A stretch of 64,000 nucleotides of DNA from Cryptomeria japonica (GCF_030272615.1 NC_081413.1:334218302-334282301), one strand, 5' to 3'; positions 45,030 through 57,061 are shown, counted from the stretch's first letter. Numbers and translations are program-made. Notes: generated by a model not told the origin, from the sequence alone.

Positions 45030-45357
45030 GTCTTAATTCAATTAATCAACTTACAAAAAAAGGTCAATTGCATTCCAATCACAACCAATCTACTTAGTAT
45101 TTAATCCTTGCATCATTTAGGATTGGATCTAGTAGGATTCATCCCCCTCTTTTGAATGTAAAGTCTCCCCAAGTGAAAATTGAGTTTAGTGAATTTTCCT
45201 TTCCAAGTGGAGAATTTGCTAAGCTCCCAATTTTCCACTTTACAACTCTCACCTTGCTCACTCCATGATCCGAATGATCAAAAAGTGAAAGGGGAGTTTA
45301 TTTACATCTATATTTCAATTGATTATTTTTTCAAAAATATAGAGCTCAATATTTTAG

Positions 45358-45367
45358 TGGTATCAGA
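45358..45367 (+). other. Primer-binding site after the Tat-like LTR
   Basis: TGGTATCAGA, followed by GTTG rather than GC: initiator-Met type with slight decay. Confidence 0.75.
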
Positions 45368-45480
45368 GTTGATCATCTTGCTAACATGTTGGTAAGCTAA
45401 CCATTATTGCAGATTAGTCATTTGCACATCATTGTTTCAGTAGTTGCTTGTGCTAAGTTCATCACTACATCAAGTTATGA

Positions 45481-46900
45481 CAAATAAAAAATTTAGAAAT
45501 TGGTATTCACCTTCCTATCATTCATGGCATTTGAATTGGAAGAGAAGCTTTTTAGTGCAAGCAAGAGACACTTATAACTCCCAAAGTTCCATATAATTAC
45601 GACATAATGAAGGAAGTATTTTAATTGATGGAAGAGAATTTCCAAGGTGTAGATGATAATAGGCATCCTTCTTTCACCTAGAAAATAAGAATTTTCAAGG
45701 TTTACATTGTAATAGATTAAAGCTTGTGTGGTGATGCTTGATCTTGATTGTGATTTTTTCACAAGGTGAAATGGCGGTCTAGAGTTGTATAGTCCATACA
45801 TTATACTAAGTCGAAGAATTTGATGTGATGTCCATTTCCCCTCATTAGTTGAGACGGCAAGAACTCTAAAGGGTTTGATGTATTAAAGACACCATTTATC
45901 AAGGCCAATGTTCTAATAATCACAAACATAGTAACATCACCTAAGGTAAGTGAGAAAACCATCAAAACAAAATGATCAGCATGAAATCATGTATCACATA
46001 TTAAACTAGGAATTATTACTTGTGATCAAAACACTATTTTGGAACAAGGGTTAGCCAAGATTAGAGGTCAATAGTGGGAATTCCTCAATCTCAAGAATTA
46101 GGGAGGTCAAGGTGAAGAATATGTGCAAGAAAACTAACAAGGTGTTAATGAAGAATATGGTATGGGTGAACAAGGTGCAAGTTATCATGGGCATGAAAAA
46201 TATGCAAGGTTGAGCAAAATGCCAACAAGAGAGCTTATTGTGAGACCCAAGTTAGTTAACAAGCTAAAGAGGAATCAACATCCTCAATATAAAGGTTACC
46301 AAAAAGAGAATTTCAAAAGACCACTTAGTGTCACAATGATGGGAAAACCAAAATCATCAAGCTAATGTAGGATTTTAATCCTCATATTGAAGATGGCCCT
46401 AAAGTCCATTGCCTAAAATCTAAGTTTTGATTAGAAATGGCACTTTCTTAAGTTAATTATAGAAAGAAATGAAAAAAATATGTCCCTTCAATAGAGCTTT
46501 ATCCCTTATAGAACCCTTAAAAAATAAACAAGAATAAAAGTGTCACCAAAAACTTTGGCAAACGATATCATAGGCCAAAATTAGATAGTCAATAACTAAC
46601 CCCAATGGAACTACAATGATGTTCAATACGAAGATAATAGAGGAAACAAAAGACAAGACATCCTTCTAAAAGAAATGTAGCTAAGAATAGTTTTGATCAA
46701 AGCTAAAACATGTTTTGCAAGGATCCTAAGACCCAACACAGCAAAATGCCAACCAATGTTCACTAACCAACTATATAAATACAATCCAAAAACTAAGAGC
46801 TCAAGAACACCTAGAAACAAAAAAGAACACAAGCCAGTGACAACTTTCTCAAAGACCTCAATAGCCTCCAATTATGTCTCAAAACTCTAGTTGTATTAGA
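45481..46900 (+). pseudogene. gag-like relic after the Tat-like LTR
   Basis: Broken + strand frames. At 46162-46365 the text is basic and Gln/Arg-rich (MPTRELIVRPKLVNKLKRNQ, KENFKRPL), in a Gly/Glu-rich context, as in gag N-terminal regions. At 46693-46890 there is another Lys-rich stretch. No capsid or knuckle motif is seen, so the call rests on position behind an LTR and primer site. Confidence 0.4.
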
Positions 46901-47783
46901 GAGAAGAAACATCAACCATGGAAGTAACACGAGCATGCAAGTTGGCCAAGAATCGAAGTATTTTATGTAGCATTGCTTTAAAAGTTTACCGATCTATGTG
47001 GTATCCCCTAATGGTGAATGCATGTAATATAAGTGGCCTGAGGTCCTCTTCATTGGTTTCTTGACCTACACTTCGATTTCTTAATTATGTTATGGATCAG
47101 TTTAGCCTTATTGGTGTGATCATGTGTCATCTGAAGCACTGCTTTCACTCACATGTTAATATACTATCATATCTAGATCCACATAAGTTGATATGTTTCA
47201 ATCGGGAATCTTAAGGTTTACCAAGAAGTAATAAACTCACTCAACCTTACAAAACCCATTAGCTTCATGATACTAATTCTTTTTTATCAAATAAGACCTT
47301 TGTGTGAACACTTTTGACTAGAACTCTTCATCAACTTTCTCTTTGTCCAGTGAGACTTTTTACTTGGAGCATTAGCAAAAACACTTTGGGGTTTTATAAT
47401 TCTATGTTGTGGTCCAAAACTAATGCTAATTAAAAATAATCTATCCTTGAGGATGTTTTCTAAAGCATATCTAGCTATGAGCTTTTGACGATTGGTCAAT
47501 CAATCTTCTTTTTCTTTAACAAACCAATAATTATTTCAAAGCTCATAGTAGTAAAGATGCTTTCACTACGATATGTAGAACTCGATAAATTGAAAATATT
47601 CAATAATAAAAATTAATTCAGAGTCTTCCATTCATTTAGAATTCCTCATCAAGAACCAAGTCTAGCATATATATTAATTAGAAGATCATTATTTAGAAGT
47701 TACATCGAATTAATTATATTGCTATGCCTGGGAAGAAATCCTGAGCAGGTCTGAGTACCAAAATTAGAAGTAGGAAAAGAAAA
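46901..47783. other. Unassigned DNA
   Basis: No recognisable coding region or repeat structure was seen. Confidence 0.4.
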
Positions 47784-47963
47784 ATGAGAGCTGAGGAAAA
47801 ACGGGAGCTCGTGGACTTCATTGATCTGCATAATAGATTCTTCTACGAAGAGCTGGACGCTGCTACAACCTTGACGATCTGCAGTTTCTGTTGCGGTCTG
47901 CGTTTTTTTGGTGGTTCTGTTTCATTGGTTTTGCCACTTTTTGGCTGTGAGTCAGTTCTTTAG
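47784..47963 (+). CDS. Small unrecognised open reading frame in a GC-richer block
   Basis: ATG at 47784 opens a 59-codon frame beginning MRAEEKRELVDFIDLHNRFF, then a Cys/Phe/Leu-rich C-terminal half. The surrounding 200 bp are richer in G and C than the neighbourhood, as plant exons often are. No family is recognised. It could be an exon, part of the 3' neighbourhood of the minus-strand gene, or chance. Confidence 0.25.
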   Translation: MRAEEKRELVDFIDLHNRFFYEELDAATTLTICSFCCGLRFFGGSVSLVLPLFGCESVL

Positions 47964-48934
47964 ATGGCACTCTGTATTTTGTTTTGAGATTCTGGTCCCT
48001 TCAAAGCCTGGTTTTAACCCTTTAATCAAAAACATCAAATGAACTCTGCGGAAGCAACATTCACTGTTAATTTATATTTATGAAATTTTAGATTCTACAC
48101 CATAAATTGTTTCATAGTGAGCTAAGCTCTGTACCTGCAAACCCAAATTTAGAAATCTCACAAAAATAAAGCATTGCTTCACTACATAAAAACGTTTAAA
48201 ATGCAATTTTACTTCTTTCACTCGCTATAAACTTTCAAAACATTTAAAAAATTTATAGAATTAATTGATCAAAAAGGATAAATGTTCACACATTATCTAT
48301 CTCTTGGTAAAATATCAAAGAAGCAAAAGAATTGCAGCCGTAAGGTTCAATCAAAGGAATCTAGACAACTAGCAGCATATACAAAAGGGTCATGATTTCC
48401 ATAACCATAGACTACTAGTTTGATATGATTATTTCTTTTAATTCATTGGGTAAGAAGAATCCTATGTCACAAATATTTGCCACATTCATCATTTCTAAAT
48501 AGAGTGATGTGTTGATTTGAGGAAAAAGAGGCAGCTTGCATGTTACAGTGCTCCAAGCTACGATAACTGAGCCCACAATTAAATAAATGCTCTTAGAACA
48601 TCCCAATCATTATTCATAGACTAAAAAGAAGAATTAAAGCAACTACTTGGTTGAACAATAAACATTCATGCCAAATAAGTAGGCTTGAGCTTTCCACAGT
48701 CCATGAAAACATGTGCATGAGTTTCTGGAAAAAACTGTGTATATTTTTGAAATAATGTTTCGGATTGCAATCAGCAATCCATCATCAGGAAGAGGATAAA
48801 TCTTAATCTCATCACTGCAGCACAGAAAACAGAATCTTTTACTCAACATTTCAAATTCACTCCTGATACTCTACTTACAACATCTTGGGTTTTTGTGTAA
48901 TTAGACCTTATCCGTTTTCATATTTAGCTATCTC

Positions 48935-51129
48935 TTATTCAACTTTAGCCTCCTCTGCATGTAAAGGACTCTCCCCAACGTTCTCCCTCACAAACCTATA
49001 ATTTCACATGAACAAGTTTATGAGTTTTGCAACAGGGATGACAAATAGAACTAGTCTATCAGAGAATGAGAGCAACATAGCCACTGACTGTACCTTACAA
49101 ACTTCTCTTGTGAAGATTGCAGAATGTAGATTGCCATGACAAGTGTTAAAAGAAAACCTGTTTCAGACATAATGGTCAAATATTAATATGTCATCATTAA
49201 GAGAAGGAATGTCCAAAGTAATAACCGCATCTGAATACCTGCTCCAAAAAGCACATAAAATCCTCCTGACACATCAATCTCCGACCTCTCCTCCCTAGTA
49301 TAAATAGCACACAGAGAAACAATATTTTAACCAGCTATCAAATCATGCATGTTATGTAAACAGAAAATCTCATATGAGATTTCAAATTTTCAAAAAAAAA
49401 AAAGCAATGCGCCAGGGAATCAATAGCTGTTGATGTCTAACATTCTTCAATTTCTACAAAGGTTACAGAGCTGACATGCTTGCAATGATGATCCATGCAT
49501 AGAAATTGATTGAAAGCAAAAAGAGTAGTTCAGAATCCCAATAATGAATGATACAAGAGATTCTAATTCTAAAGAGGCATTTGATTCAAGTTAACCATCA
49601 TGCTCAATCTAAGTAGTAAACAAGATATAAAATGGAAAGATATCAAATTATGGGAGCAATGAAAAGGTAATAGAATGAAGTATCGGGAATCAAGTCTTTT
49701 GCCAAAGTAGAAGAATACCAAAGCCTGCAATAAAGAGTATCTTTACTACCCCTGTTCGAAAAGTCAGTCAGTTATCCACTTTGTCTCCAATGTCCTCCAT
49801 ATGTCCATCTGACCTAATCTCAAAGCCCCTGCATCATCTATAAATGAATGGTGTTGGCTGATCATTTCCGTATCACAAGTTACCAGTACCAGGTAATCCC
49901 AATGACCACCACCACCATGCAGCCCATTTCACCTGTCCCCCAATCCATTTCATACCCATCCCCACACAAGAGTCATATTCAAACAGAACAGAAACAAACA
50001 TGAACAGATCTCTATTCTGTATCTATATCCATAAATAGAACATATCTTTGGGAGATTACATATTATGTACAAGTTAATTTAGATGCACAAAAGACCTGCA
50101 TGGTTCTCGAAAGGAGGAATGATTTGCACTTTTGTCATTTGGTTTTTGTTTTGTTGCTTATAAATGGGACCATATTTATCAGGGAGCAGTACAACATAAT
50201 GAAAAGTTTTCCATGCATTATGAGATGATTCTACCATCACCTCTAATTTTGAGTGAAACCAATCTTCTAAGGTTTAAAATTCCTACTGAATTCAATGCTG
50301 GTTGTTGGACCACATCCATACAGTGAGTTTGCTGCAGGTAGAAGTAGGCTAACGTCAAACAATGACATTATTATCCCAATAGCTAATGGCCACCAACATG
50401 ACATCAGCCAACATTAGTATGCCGAAATTATGAAAAATAGCCATATGTGAAAAGAAACTTCTTGGATCAAGTCAAGACATGAATTATAAAAGGCTCTCGG
50501 TGCATAGTTTCACACAGAATAGCTTCTTTTCCCTACCCTTGTAGCAGATTTTTGTCAGCTTTCCTGAATTTTTCATTTCAAAAATTGTTTTTTATGTTTG
50601 TCTTAGATGTCAGTGCCAGCATCTAACGATGTATAGAAATCTACAATTGAGTCCATTCCATATTATTTTTATCCACTGCTATATAATTTGTGTGCTCAAT
50701 CCCCCTACAATTTTAAACTCCCTAAATATCAAGAGATTATTAAAATTTTATAAAGAAATCCTAATGCATAAACAATAACTCAATTTTGAAAGAGCCTAAA
50801 TCACCTGACCCACCAATACAATTGAAAAGAAACAAAAGTTAAGTAGGAGAAGCTACCAACCAAAAGTATCTCACAACTATACGCTTTGGCCAAGATTCTG
50901 GATCCCAAAAATCCTTCGCCACAGTTTCGTGAGTTTCCATATCTGCATTAAATCAGAAATTTTTAAATCTTAACCACCCAAAGACATTTTAGTGAAGAGA
51001 ACCAATCCTGAAAAAATTAAAAGAAAAACGATTGCCCAGTCCTGTTAAAGGTTAGTTGAATGTTCAATAATGTTTAGATTCATTAGACATAAAACGTTCT
51101 ATATTGCACTAACCTGTATCGATTCCCAT
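48935..51129 (-). CDS. Small single-pass membrane protein gene, five exons (about 86 residues)
   Basis: Exons on the minus strand: 51129-51114 (ATG; donor CAG|GTTAGT), 50942 to about 50878 or 50875, 49290-49239 (donor CAG|GTATTC), 49157-49094 (acceptor ACAG|, donor AAG|GTACAG) and 48995-48935 (acceptor ATAG|, stop TAA). Phases agree at every junction; only the end of exon 2 and start of exon 3 have alternative sites. The N-terminus is acidic with DFWDPESWPKR. The middle has SGGFYVLFGAGFLLTLVMAI, a single hydrophobic segment of about 20 residues. The C-terminus is charged (FVRENVGESPLHAEEAKVE). There are no stops inside exons. The family is not recognised. Probably an organellar or endomembrane tail- or middle-anchored protein. 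Confidence 0.72.
49291..50874 (-). other. Intron 2 of the small membrane protein gene
   Basis: About 1.58 kb, AT-rich, without recognisable transposon coding sequence. A + strand open stretch at 50132-50326 matches no family known to me. Confidence 0.5.
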
Positions 51130-51320
51130 GTCAGGCCACAGATGAAACAACGAATAAATCTATAAAATTAACTAATCTGCATCTTACAACAGCCAAAATG
51201 GGCATAATAAATAAAAATATAAAATCAGTTTATTACGACTACATGCCAAAATCAAATATATAGAATTTGATCCAGAAATGAACATAGAGTCAAACTATCT
51301 ACATTATCTATTTATGCAAA
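51130..51320. promoter_or_regulatory. Candidate shared promoter between head-to-head genes
   Basis: 191 bp separate the minus-strand ATG at 51129 from a + strand ATG at 51321. The stretch is AT-rich (ATAAATAAAAATATAAAATC near 51210). Part of it must be 5' untranslated sequence. No specific factor site is claimed. Confidence 0.35.
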
Positions 51321-52534
51321 ATGGTGGAAGAGGAAGGAGCAGGCAAGAATAGCTCTGTGAGTAAGACAAAATGTAATCCTCCATTGATTTGCCTCTTGCC
51401 TCTAGTTGCTGGTCTTGATCACCTTTGCTTTATTTATCATCTTTGTCCAGTTTATGTGCAGTGTTGTGCTTTCTATCTTTGCAACAATGTGATTGTTTTT
51501 TTTCCTGTTTTTCTGTTGGCTTTTTGGTCTTCTCAATCTCTCCCCATTGATTTTTAGCTGCAGATTGAGTAGGAGATAAGGCAGAGAAGAGCTCATAGAC
51601 AATACAGGGATGACTCGTCCTGTATGGGGTGGGTATGGGACTGGACAGGAGTTGGTAGGAGGTGAGGTGGTCGGCACGGACAGATTTGGCCAGAACTCAG
51701 TGACAAGAGTTTTTAACACCTCCAAGCAAGCCCTTGCCAATGATGAAAGAGTGGAGGTTTTTGAAGGAACAAAATTTGAATTTTTTGGTCATTATCAAGG
51801 GACTGTTCAAGCACAGAGCAAAGTAGCAAGCAAGTAAAGGTGAGATTCCATCAACATTGACCTTGATTCCTAATATTGCAATGCAATTGATATCAGACTA
51901 TTTGCCAGTTCTGGTTTGGATCCTGGTTCAGCTTCGTGGATTTAGTTTGTGGAAATAGTATTTAGGCTTTTCCTTGGGACCCTATGATCAATCCCAAGTT
52001 CTTCAGTCAACTTCGTGGATTTAGTTTGTGGAAATAGTATTTAGATGACTTGAAATTTTATTTTTTTTGTGATTTTCCTCCACATTTGGTTTTTACTTCC
52101 TCATGTATTGAAGACAATAGGGGAAGTTATTAAAATTCATGATACGAGGTCTTCACTGTCCCATATGAATGCTAGAGTTATAATTAACCTGCAGCTTGCT
52201 TCCCTAATTCACTTTGTTTCAAGCTCCATGATTCTGTGATTAATTGTAAAATTATTGGCCTTAGTGCATTGAGTTCTTGTTTTCCTATGCCAAAGATAAT
52301 GGCCATGTAAGGAAAAACTACCCTTGCTTAAGAAGGTTTAAGCTGCTTTAATGTCTTAAGAAATTGGGGACGAACTCCCCTTCACTGAATTTGGATTTGG
52401 ATAATAATAAAGATGTCAAAAATATGCTAAATCAGTTGGCGGCAGTTAGAGCCTCTGGAATCCTTGCCCAGGAGAAGTATGTGGTTAATCAGGCTGATGA
52501 TGCAAATAAAGTGTACTTTCAGTCTTTGATAAAG
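51321..52534 (+). CDS. Candidate host gene, first two exons (incomplete)
   Basis: ATG at 51321 encodes MVEEEGAGKNSS and then reaches GTGAGTAAG, a very good splice donor, at 51357. A second open exon, 52361-52534, starts after CTTAAG and continues in the same phase (KLGTNSPSLNLDLDNNKDV, MLNQLAAVRASGILAQEKY, DANKVYFQSLIK), ending at AAG|GTGAGC. It looks helical and coiled-coil-like. No later exon was found before gypsy relics begin at about 52790, so the gene is either long-introned or broken. Unrecognised family; exon 1 is the less certain part. Confidence 0.42.
51610..51837 (+). other. Open frame in the presumed first intron of the + strand gene
   Basis: A 75-codon frame from an ATG (MTRPVWGGYGTGQELVGG...). 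It has a balanced composition and could be an exon of another transcript form, but it matches nothing I know and does not join exon 1 in phase. Confidence 0.2.
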
Positions 52535-52789
52535 GTGAGCAAAATTTAAGTCTCAACTGTGTATTTGCATCTGCAATTTATTTGTTGAATGCCAAGTGTT
52601 TGTAAAAAATGTCAATGATTATTTCTATATATATCAACTGTTTGTTATTATTCCTATGATCATTAATGATAGTTGCAGCTGCTCTAGATCATAAAATTCA
52701 GAATTTTTTATTGGTACCATGTTTCCTAATTGTTTGACAAAATGCTTAATTTGAAATCTTTGAAAGTTATTTGAAAGAAAATAGATAGG

Positions 52790-53060
52790 GTACTTTACAA
52801 CCAACTCACTCAAATGTATCTCGGGGTTCTTGCCATCAAACCTTTCAATAAGCCTTTGGCTAAATTCTTCTTATGAATTAATTAAACTATGCCCTTAGTT
52901 AACCAATCTATTTTACCACCAGTCGAGCTATTCCTTACAGATGAAGGGTAGCAAATTCATATTTTTTCCTCCATACATAGGTTAAGTGAAAAGTATGCAT
53001 CTAACTTTTGAACCCGAGCAGAAGCTGTACATTTGTTTGGTCCATCATAAGAGGGAATGG
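52790..53060 (-). pseudogene. Possible gypsy gag fragment
   Basis: The minus strand gives KKYEFATLHLxGIARLVVK with surrounding stops, loosely like the capsid region of gypsy gag. Weak, and opposite in strand to the pol relic on its right. Confidence 0.25.
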
Positions 53061-53219
53061 TCAACTTACCCAATTTGAGTGTCAAGTCTCCATGAGGCTG
53101 ATTTCCTCCTCAAGAAAGAAGATGAATGCAAGTGCTCAATCTTAAAGAAAAGGATTCCAAAAGGGTTTTCCTCCTCAAAATGATTTCACTCTGAGAAGAC
53201 ATGAGGTGCATGACAATTT

Positions 53220-54950
53220 CTATATAGTGGACATTTGAGAGACCAACATAATTTTAGGAGAGCAATGGATACTTCCTAAAGAAATTCACTCAGAACTACC
53301 AAAACATGGCGTTGAAATTCAAGTCGAAAGGAAAGGAAGTAGTGCTTCAATGTATTGCACATGGAGCCCTAAGAATTGTTTCAACAAAAATGATGGAACG
53401 ATCATTTTGGAGAGGGCAAGTTGGTTGGGAAGCCCATTGTTTAGCAACAACCACAATATCATACATAGATAAGAAATCCTATGATGTTGATATCCAATCT
53501 ATTTTGGACAAGCATAGTGTGATATTTAATGTTTTACCTCCATGACTAGCTTCTTATAGAGGATTCCAAAATATATGAGAGTTTGAACCAGGTGTTAAGC
53601 CTATGATGACTACACCCTACTATAATTCAAAGAGGTATAAGGAAGAGATCAAAAAGGCCAATAAGGAACTTTTGTAAGTGAGCCACATCAGACCTAGTTC
53701 TAGCTCTTTTGCTTCATCAATGATTCTTGTTAAGAAAACAGATAGTACCATGCAAATGTGTATTGACTATAGAGCTCTAAACAAATAACTACAAAAAAAA
53801 GTATCCAATAACCAAGATCAATGAGTTAATTGATGAGTTCAATGGAGCAATGTATTTCTCAAAGATTAATTTGAGATCAAGTTACCATCAAATCCACATC
53901 AAGGATGAAGACATGCAAGAAAACAACATTCAAATGCCATTTTGGACAATTTGAGTTCTTGGTCATGCTTTTTAGTTTAAAAAATACTCCAGCTACTTTT
54001 CAAGCATGTACAAACCAAGTATTCAATAAGCAATTGAGAAAATTTGTGTTGGTCTTCTTTGATAACATCTAGATTTACAACAGAACATGGAAGGAACATT
54101 CAAAGCATCTAGATACAATTCTAGGAACATTCAAGCAACATGCTCTTCTGCAAAGAAATCTAGATGTGAATTTGGAATGACAGATTATATTTGGGTCATG
54201 TTATTAGTGCCCAAGGAGTTCAAGTGGATCAACAAAAAATCAGAGCTATCTTAGATTAGCTTCCTTCTACTGTATTGACATAGTTGAGAACTTGAGAGGA
54301 TTTCTTGGCCTTTGTAAATTATTATGATGGATTTATTAAAGGATTTTCACAACTTACAACACCCTTAACAGATATGACAAAAAAAGGAGCTGTTGAATAG
54401 TTAAAACGATTTTGATTACCTTAAGGAGGTAATTAACTCATGTCCTATACTAGTTGTTCCGGATTTCTCTTTTCCATTTTTTGTTGAATGTGATGCATTG
54501 GAGAAAGTTATTGGAGTTATGTTGACATAGAAGGGTCATCCCATAGCTTTTGAAGTAGGAATTTGAGAGAACTTAAGAAATGATTCTCTATTTATGATAA
54601 AGAAATGTTAGCCATCATGCATGCTTCAGAAAAGTTAAGACAATATCTAATTTGTTCAAGATGTGGTAAAGACATCACAACAATTTAGCTTATGATTTTG
54701 ACATAGAATATATGAAAGGAAAAAATAGTGTAGTTGCTGATGCTTTTTCCAATGAGTGTACTTTATGTTCTCATATTGGAAGGCTGTCATTATTGCAGTA
54801 TATGCTAAAAATGCATTCTCTATTAATCGCATTGATGGAGAAGTGAAAGATGATAGGCATTCAGTGAAAAATGGACTTATTCTCCATAAGAACAAATTTT
54901 TCATAATTCCAGAATTCTTAGCCTCGTTTCAATACCACCAAATTTAAACT
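53220..54950 (+). pseudogene. Ty3/gypsy pol relic: protease end, RT, RNase H, start of integrase
   Basis: From left: the protease end (IILGEQW) and linker (LKFKSKGKEVVL near 53310), then RT (MYFSKINLRSSYHQI, CHFGQFEFLVMLF, NTPATFQACTNQVF). The catalytic box reads VFFDNI where relatives have FxDDI. The connection (LGTFKQHAL, GFLGL) and an RNase H trace follow (VECDALEKVIGVML, DFDIEYMKGKNSVVADAF). Residues at 54756-54920 (DDRHSVKNGLILHKNKFF) lead into the integrase. Frame changes occur every 100-200 bases. Downstream integrase parts are missing here but a related part occurs at 63187. Confidence 0.85.
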
Positions 54951-56546
54951 TTCAGGTAGAAAAAAAAGCATCGCCATGCACCAAACTCCTTTGTCAAGTT
55001 GTTCTCAATCACAGAATGGTAGCATCACTTGTTTCTTGCACCAGTTGTCATACTTGATCATATTTGAAATGACAAGTTTAACTTGGTTCGTGTCATCTCC
55101 TTGCATTAAACCTAGTACAGGCACATCAATTTGAGGAAAAAAGTCCATCAAACTGGAACCGTCAAAGCACTGATGCAATTTATCATAGATTTGTGAAAAC
55201 AATTAAATCTCAAAATCTATGAAAAATGATGCAAAATCATTTTACAATTCATGACTTCATTTCAACTAATGTGGCAAGTTTCCAAGCCATAACACCTTAC
55301 AGTTTGGGAGATATTAAACTTTTGATTTTTCTTTGGCAGTTTGTAAAAATAATTAAATCTGGAGTTTCATAGGAGCTGGAGCAATATGGTCTGGCAAGGG
55401 GTTTCATGACGTCATAATAGACAATGTAGCAAGGTTTCCCTAGAAAATATTTATCCAGTTGCCTGTTTTCTCCTTCACTGCATTCACAGCAAGTTTTATA
55501 AAGTTTTCATCAGGTTATGACACAAGGTTATGATTTTTCATTTTTCACGAGTTATAATTTCAAGTTAAGATTTGAAATTATGAAATGCCTTCAAAATGCT
55601 GATGAAAGCAGCCATCGCCATCAAGGTGAGAAGGATAATGAAAACCATTATAACTGTTATAGAGATAAAGAAAGCTTTGGAAAATCTCGCAACTACCATG
55701 CATGGGTTATGCCAGCCAAGATATGTTTTTCACAGCTACCAACTTTGCTTAGAGATCCAAATGCTTAGTTTCAACCAAGCTCTTTCTTCATTGATTAATT
55801 GATAGCTTTGAGGTGTGACTTGAAACATGAATCTGAACAAGAAAAGCCACTTGAGCAAGTTCCTATTGTTTGCCAGGATTACTAAGTTGAATATCACCGA
55901 TGGCAGGATTAGATATTGCTTGGAAAATTTGCAGACATGAGAGCTTGGGCTATGTATCTAGCTATTTTTGTTTGTATCTTTCCCTATGTGCTTGAGTTGC
56001 AAAGAATAGCTACAAAACTGCGACAAATACTTGTGTTTATATTTTTGGATGCGACATCCATGTGAGAGTACTTTAGACATTTGCGGGAAATAGAAAGGCA
56101 AAATTCAAAGAGAAAGAATGATAGGATTAACAGGCAAAACAGAGAAAGAGTAGAAGGCACTTACTCCTATGAGATGTTGTGAATGGTGAGAGCAGTGGAG
56201 CTGGTCAAGAAAAATGTGGTGCATTGCTTATCCTAAGTGTTACGCATTACATTTGAAATGCATATAAAGTCTTTATCCACAATTTTGTAAAGTTGTTAAA
56301 AGGTTGCCTCCCCTCAGAAAGCCAATACAAGTTGTGAAGTCACTGTTAAATGCCGATGATGGGAGGAAAGCTTAGCTATCAGCATTCTCAAGCAGGTTGC
56401 TAATCTCTTTCAAAACGCCAGCAAGGTTTTAAATGGCTTTCAAAAAGAAGATAGCTAGATTCATGAGGTAGTTACCATAACTACCAGAAAAACTAATACT
56501 TGCAAAAGACAAAGCAAGTGAATTGTTTAGCATAATGTAATGAATT
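54951..56546. other. Unassigned DNA between the gypsy relic and the PPR relic
   Basis: No firm domain. A minus-strand open stretch at 55202-55005 (MDFFPQIDVPVLGLMQGDD...) is unrecognised. It might include upstream parts of the PPR gene copy, too decayed to read. Confidence 0.35.
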
Positions 56547-57061
56547 TCAGGATATGCACATAATGGATTAGTTGAAAAGCCTTTCGAAACTATCCAGCAG
56601 ATACAAATATCAGGTGTAAAGCTACACTACCAAATGTTTGCCAATATCCTCCTTTGCCGAAAGGCAAGCTGTTGAAACAAAATATGGGCATTCATTTAAA
56701 CATATTTGCTGACGTTGTATTTGCGGTTACCTTGGTAAACATGACTGCAAAATGTGGAAATATAGGCATGTCATGTGATCTTCTTGATATAACACCTCAA
56801 AAAGATGTCATATCAAGGAGTATAATAATTGCAGGGTTTGGACACATCATGGTTTTGTTCAAGAGGCTTTGAAATCTTCAATGCATTTGCCGGTGTGAAG
56901 CTAACTTCTATGCCAACATCTTTGAGCCTATGCCAAAATGGGTGCATTGGAACAATGAATGGATACCCATCAAAGTGCAATAGAAAGGAAATTTTATGCA
57001 CAACCATCCTGATAAACAAGTATTCGAAATGTAAAGCATAGAAAATGCACATGACTGCCAA
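56547..57061 (+). pseudogene. Pentatricopeptide repeat (PPR) protein pseudogene fragment
   Basis: Three successive PPR-like segments in broken frames: SGYAHNGLVEKPFETIQQIQ with ISGVKLHYQMFANIL; FADVVFAVTLVNMTAKCGNI with QKDVISRSIIIAGFGH; and FNAFAGVKLTSMPTS with CTTILINKYSKCKA. These follow the plant organellar PPR consensus (VVSWxxMIxGYxQNG, DVFVxxALVDMYxKCG). PPR proteins bind RNA in mitochondria and plastids. Frame changes near 56690 and 56870 and missing ends show it is dead. The PPR family is very large in plants, so a stray copy is expected. Confidence 0.72.

Larger units (their letters stand above)
43794..45357 (+). repeat. Tat-like LTR, + orientation, interrupted by TRIM element 2
   Basis: Begins TGTAACATCCTAAAATTGC, and its order of motifs matches the element 1 LTR read in sense (GCAATTTT, ACATTTGGGT, TTAGCCTAAT, GGCAAGTATATAAG). 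A TATA box TATATAAG lies at 44051-44058. Without the TRIM and its duplicated target it is about 1.2 kb, like the element 1 LTR. A primer-binding site follows. A different family from element 1, because the primer site is of the initiator-Met type. Confidence 0.78.

Noticed and set aside
43794..46900. Full-length Tat-like element with both LTRs in the window
   Set aside because: Only the left LTR, primer site and gag-like traces are seen; no second LTR or pol was found on the right.
48415..48849. Two minus-strand open stretches downstream of the small membrane protein gene
   Set aside because: They follow the stop codon at 48935 on the same strand, match no family, and are better explained as 3' untranslated or intergenic sequence.
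54951..55210. Minus-strand stretch reading like a hydrolase fragment (IDVPVLGLMQGDD)
   Set aside because: Too short, with no catalytic motif and no supporting exons nearby.
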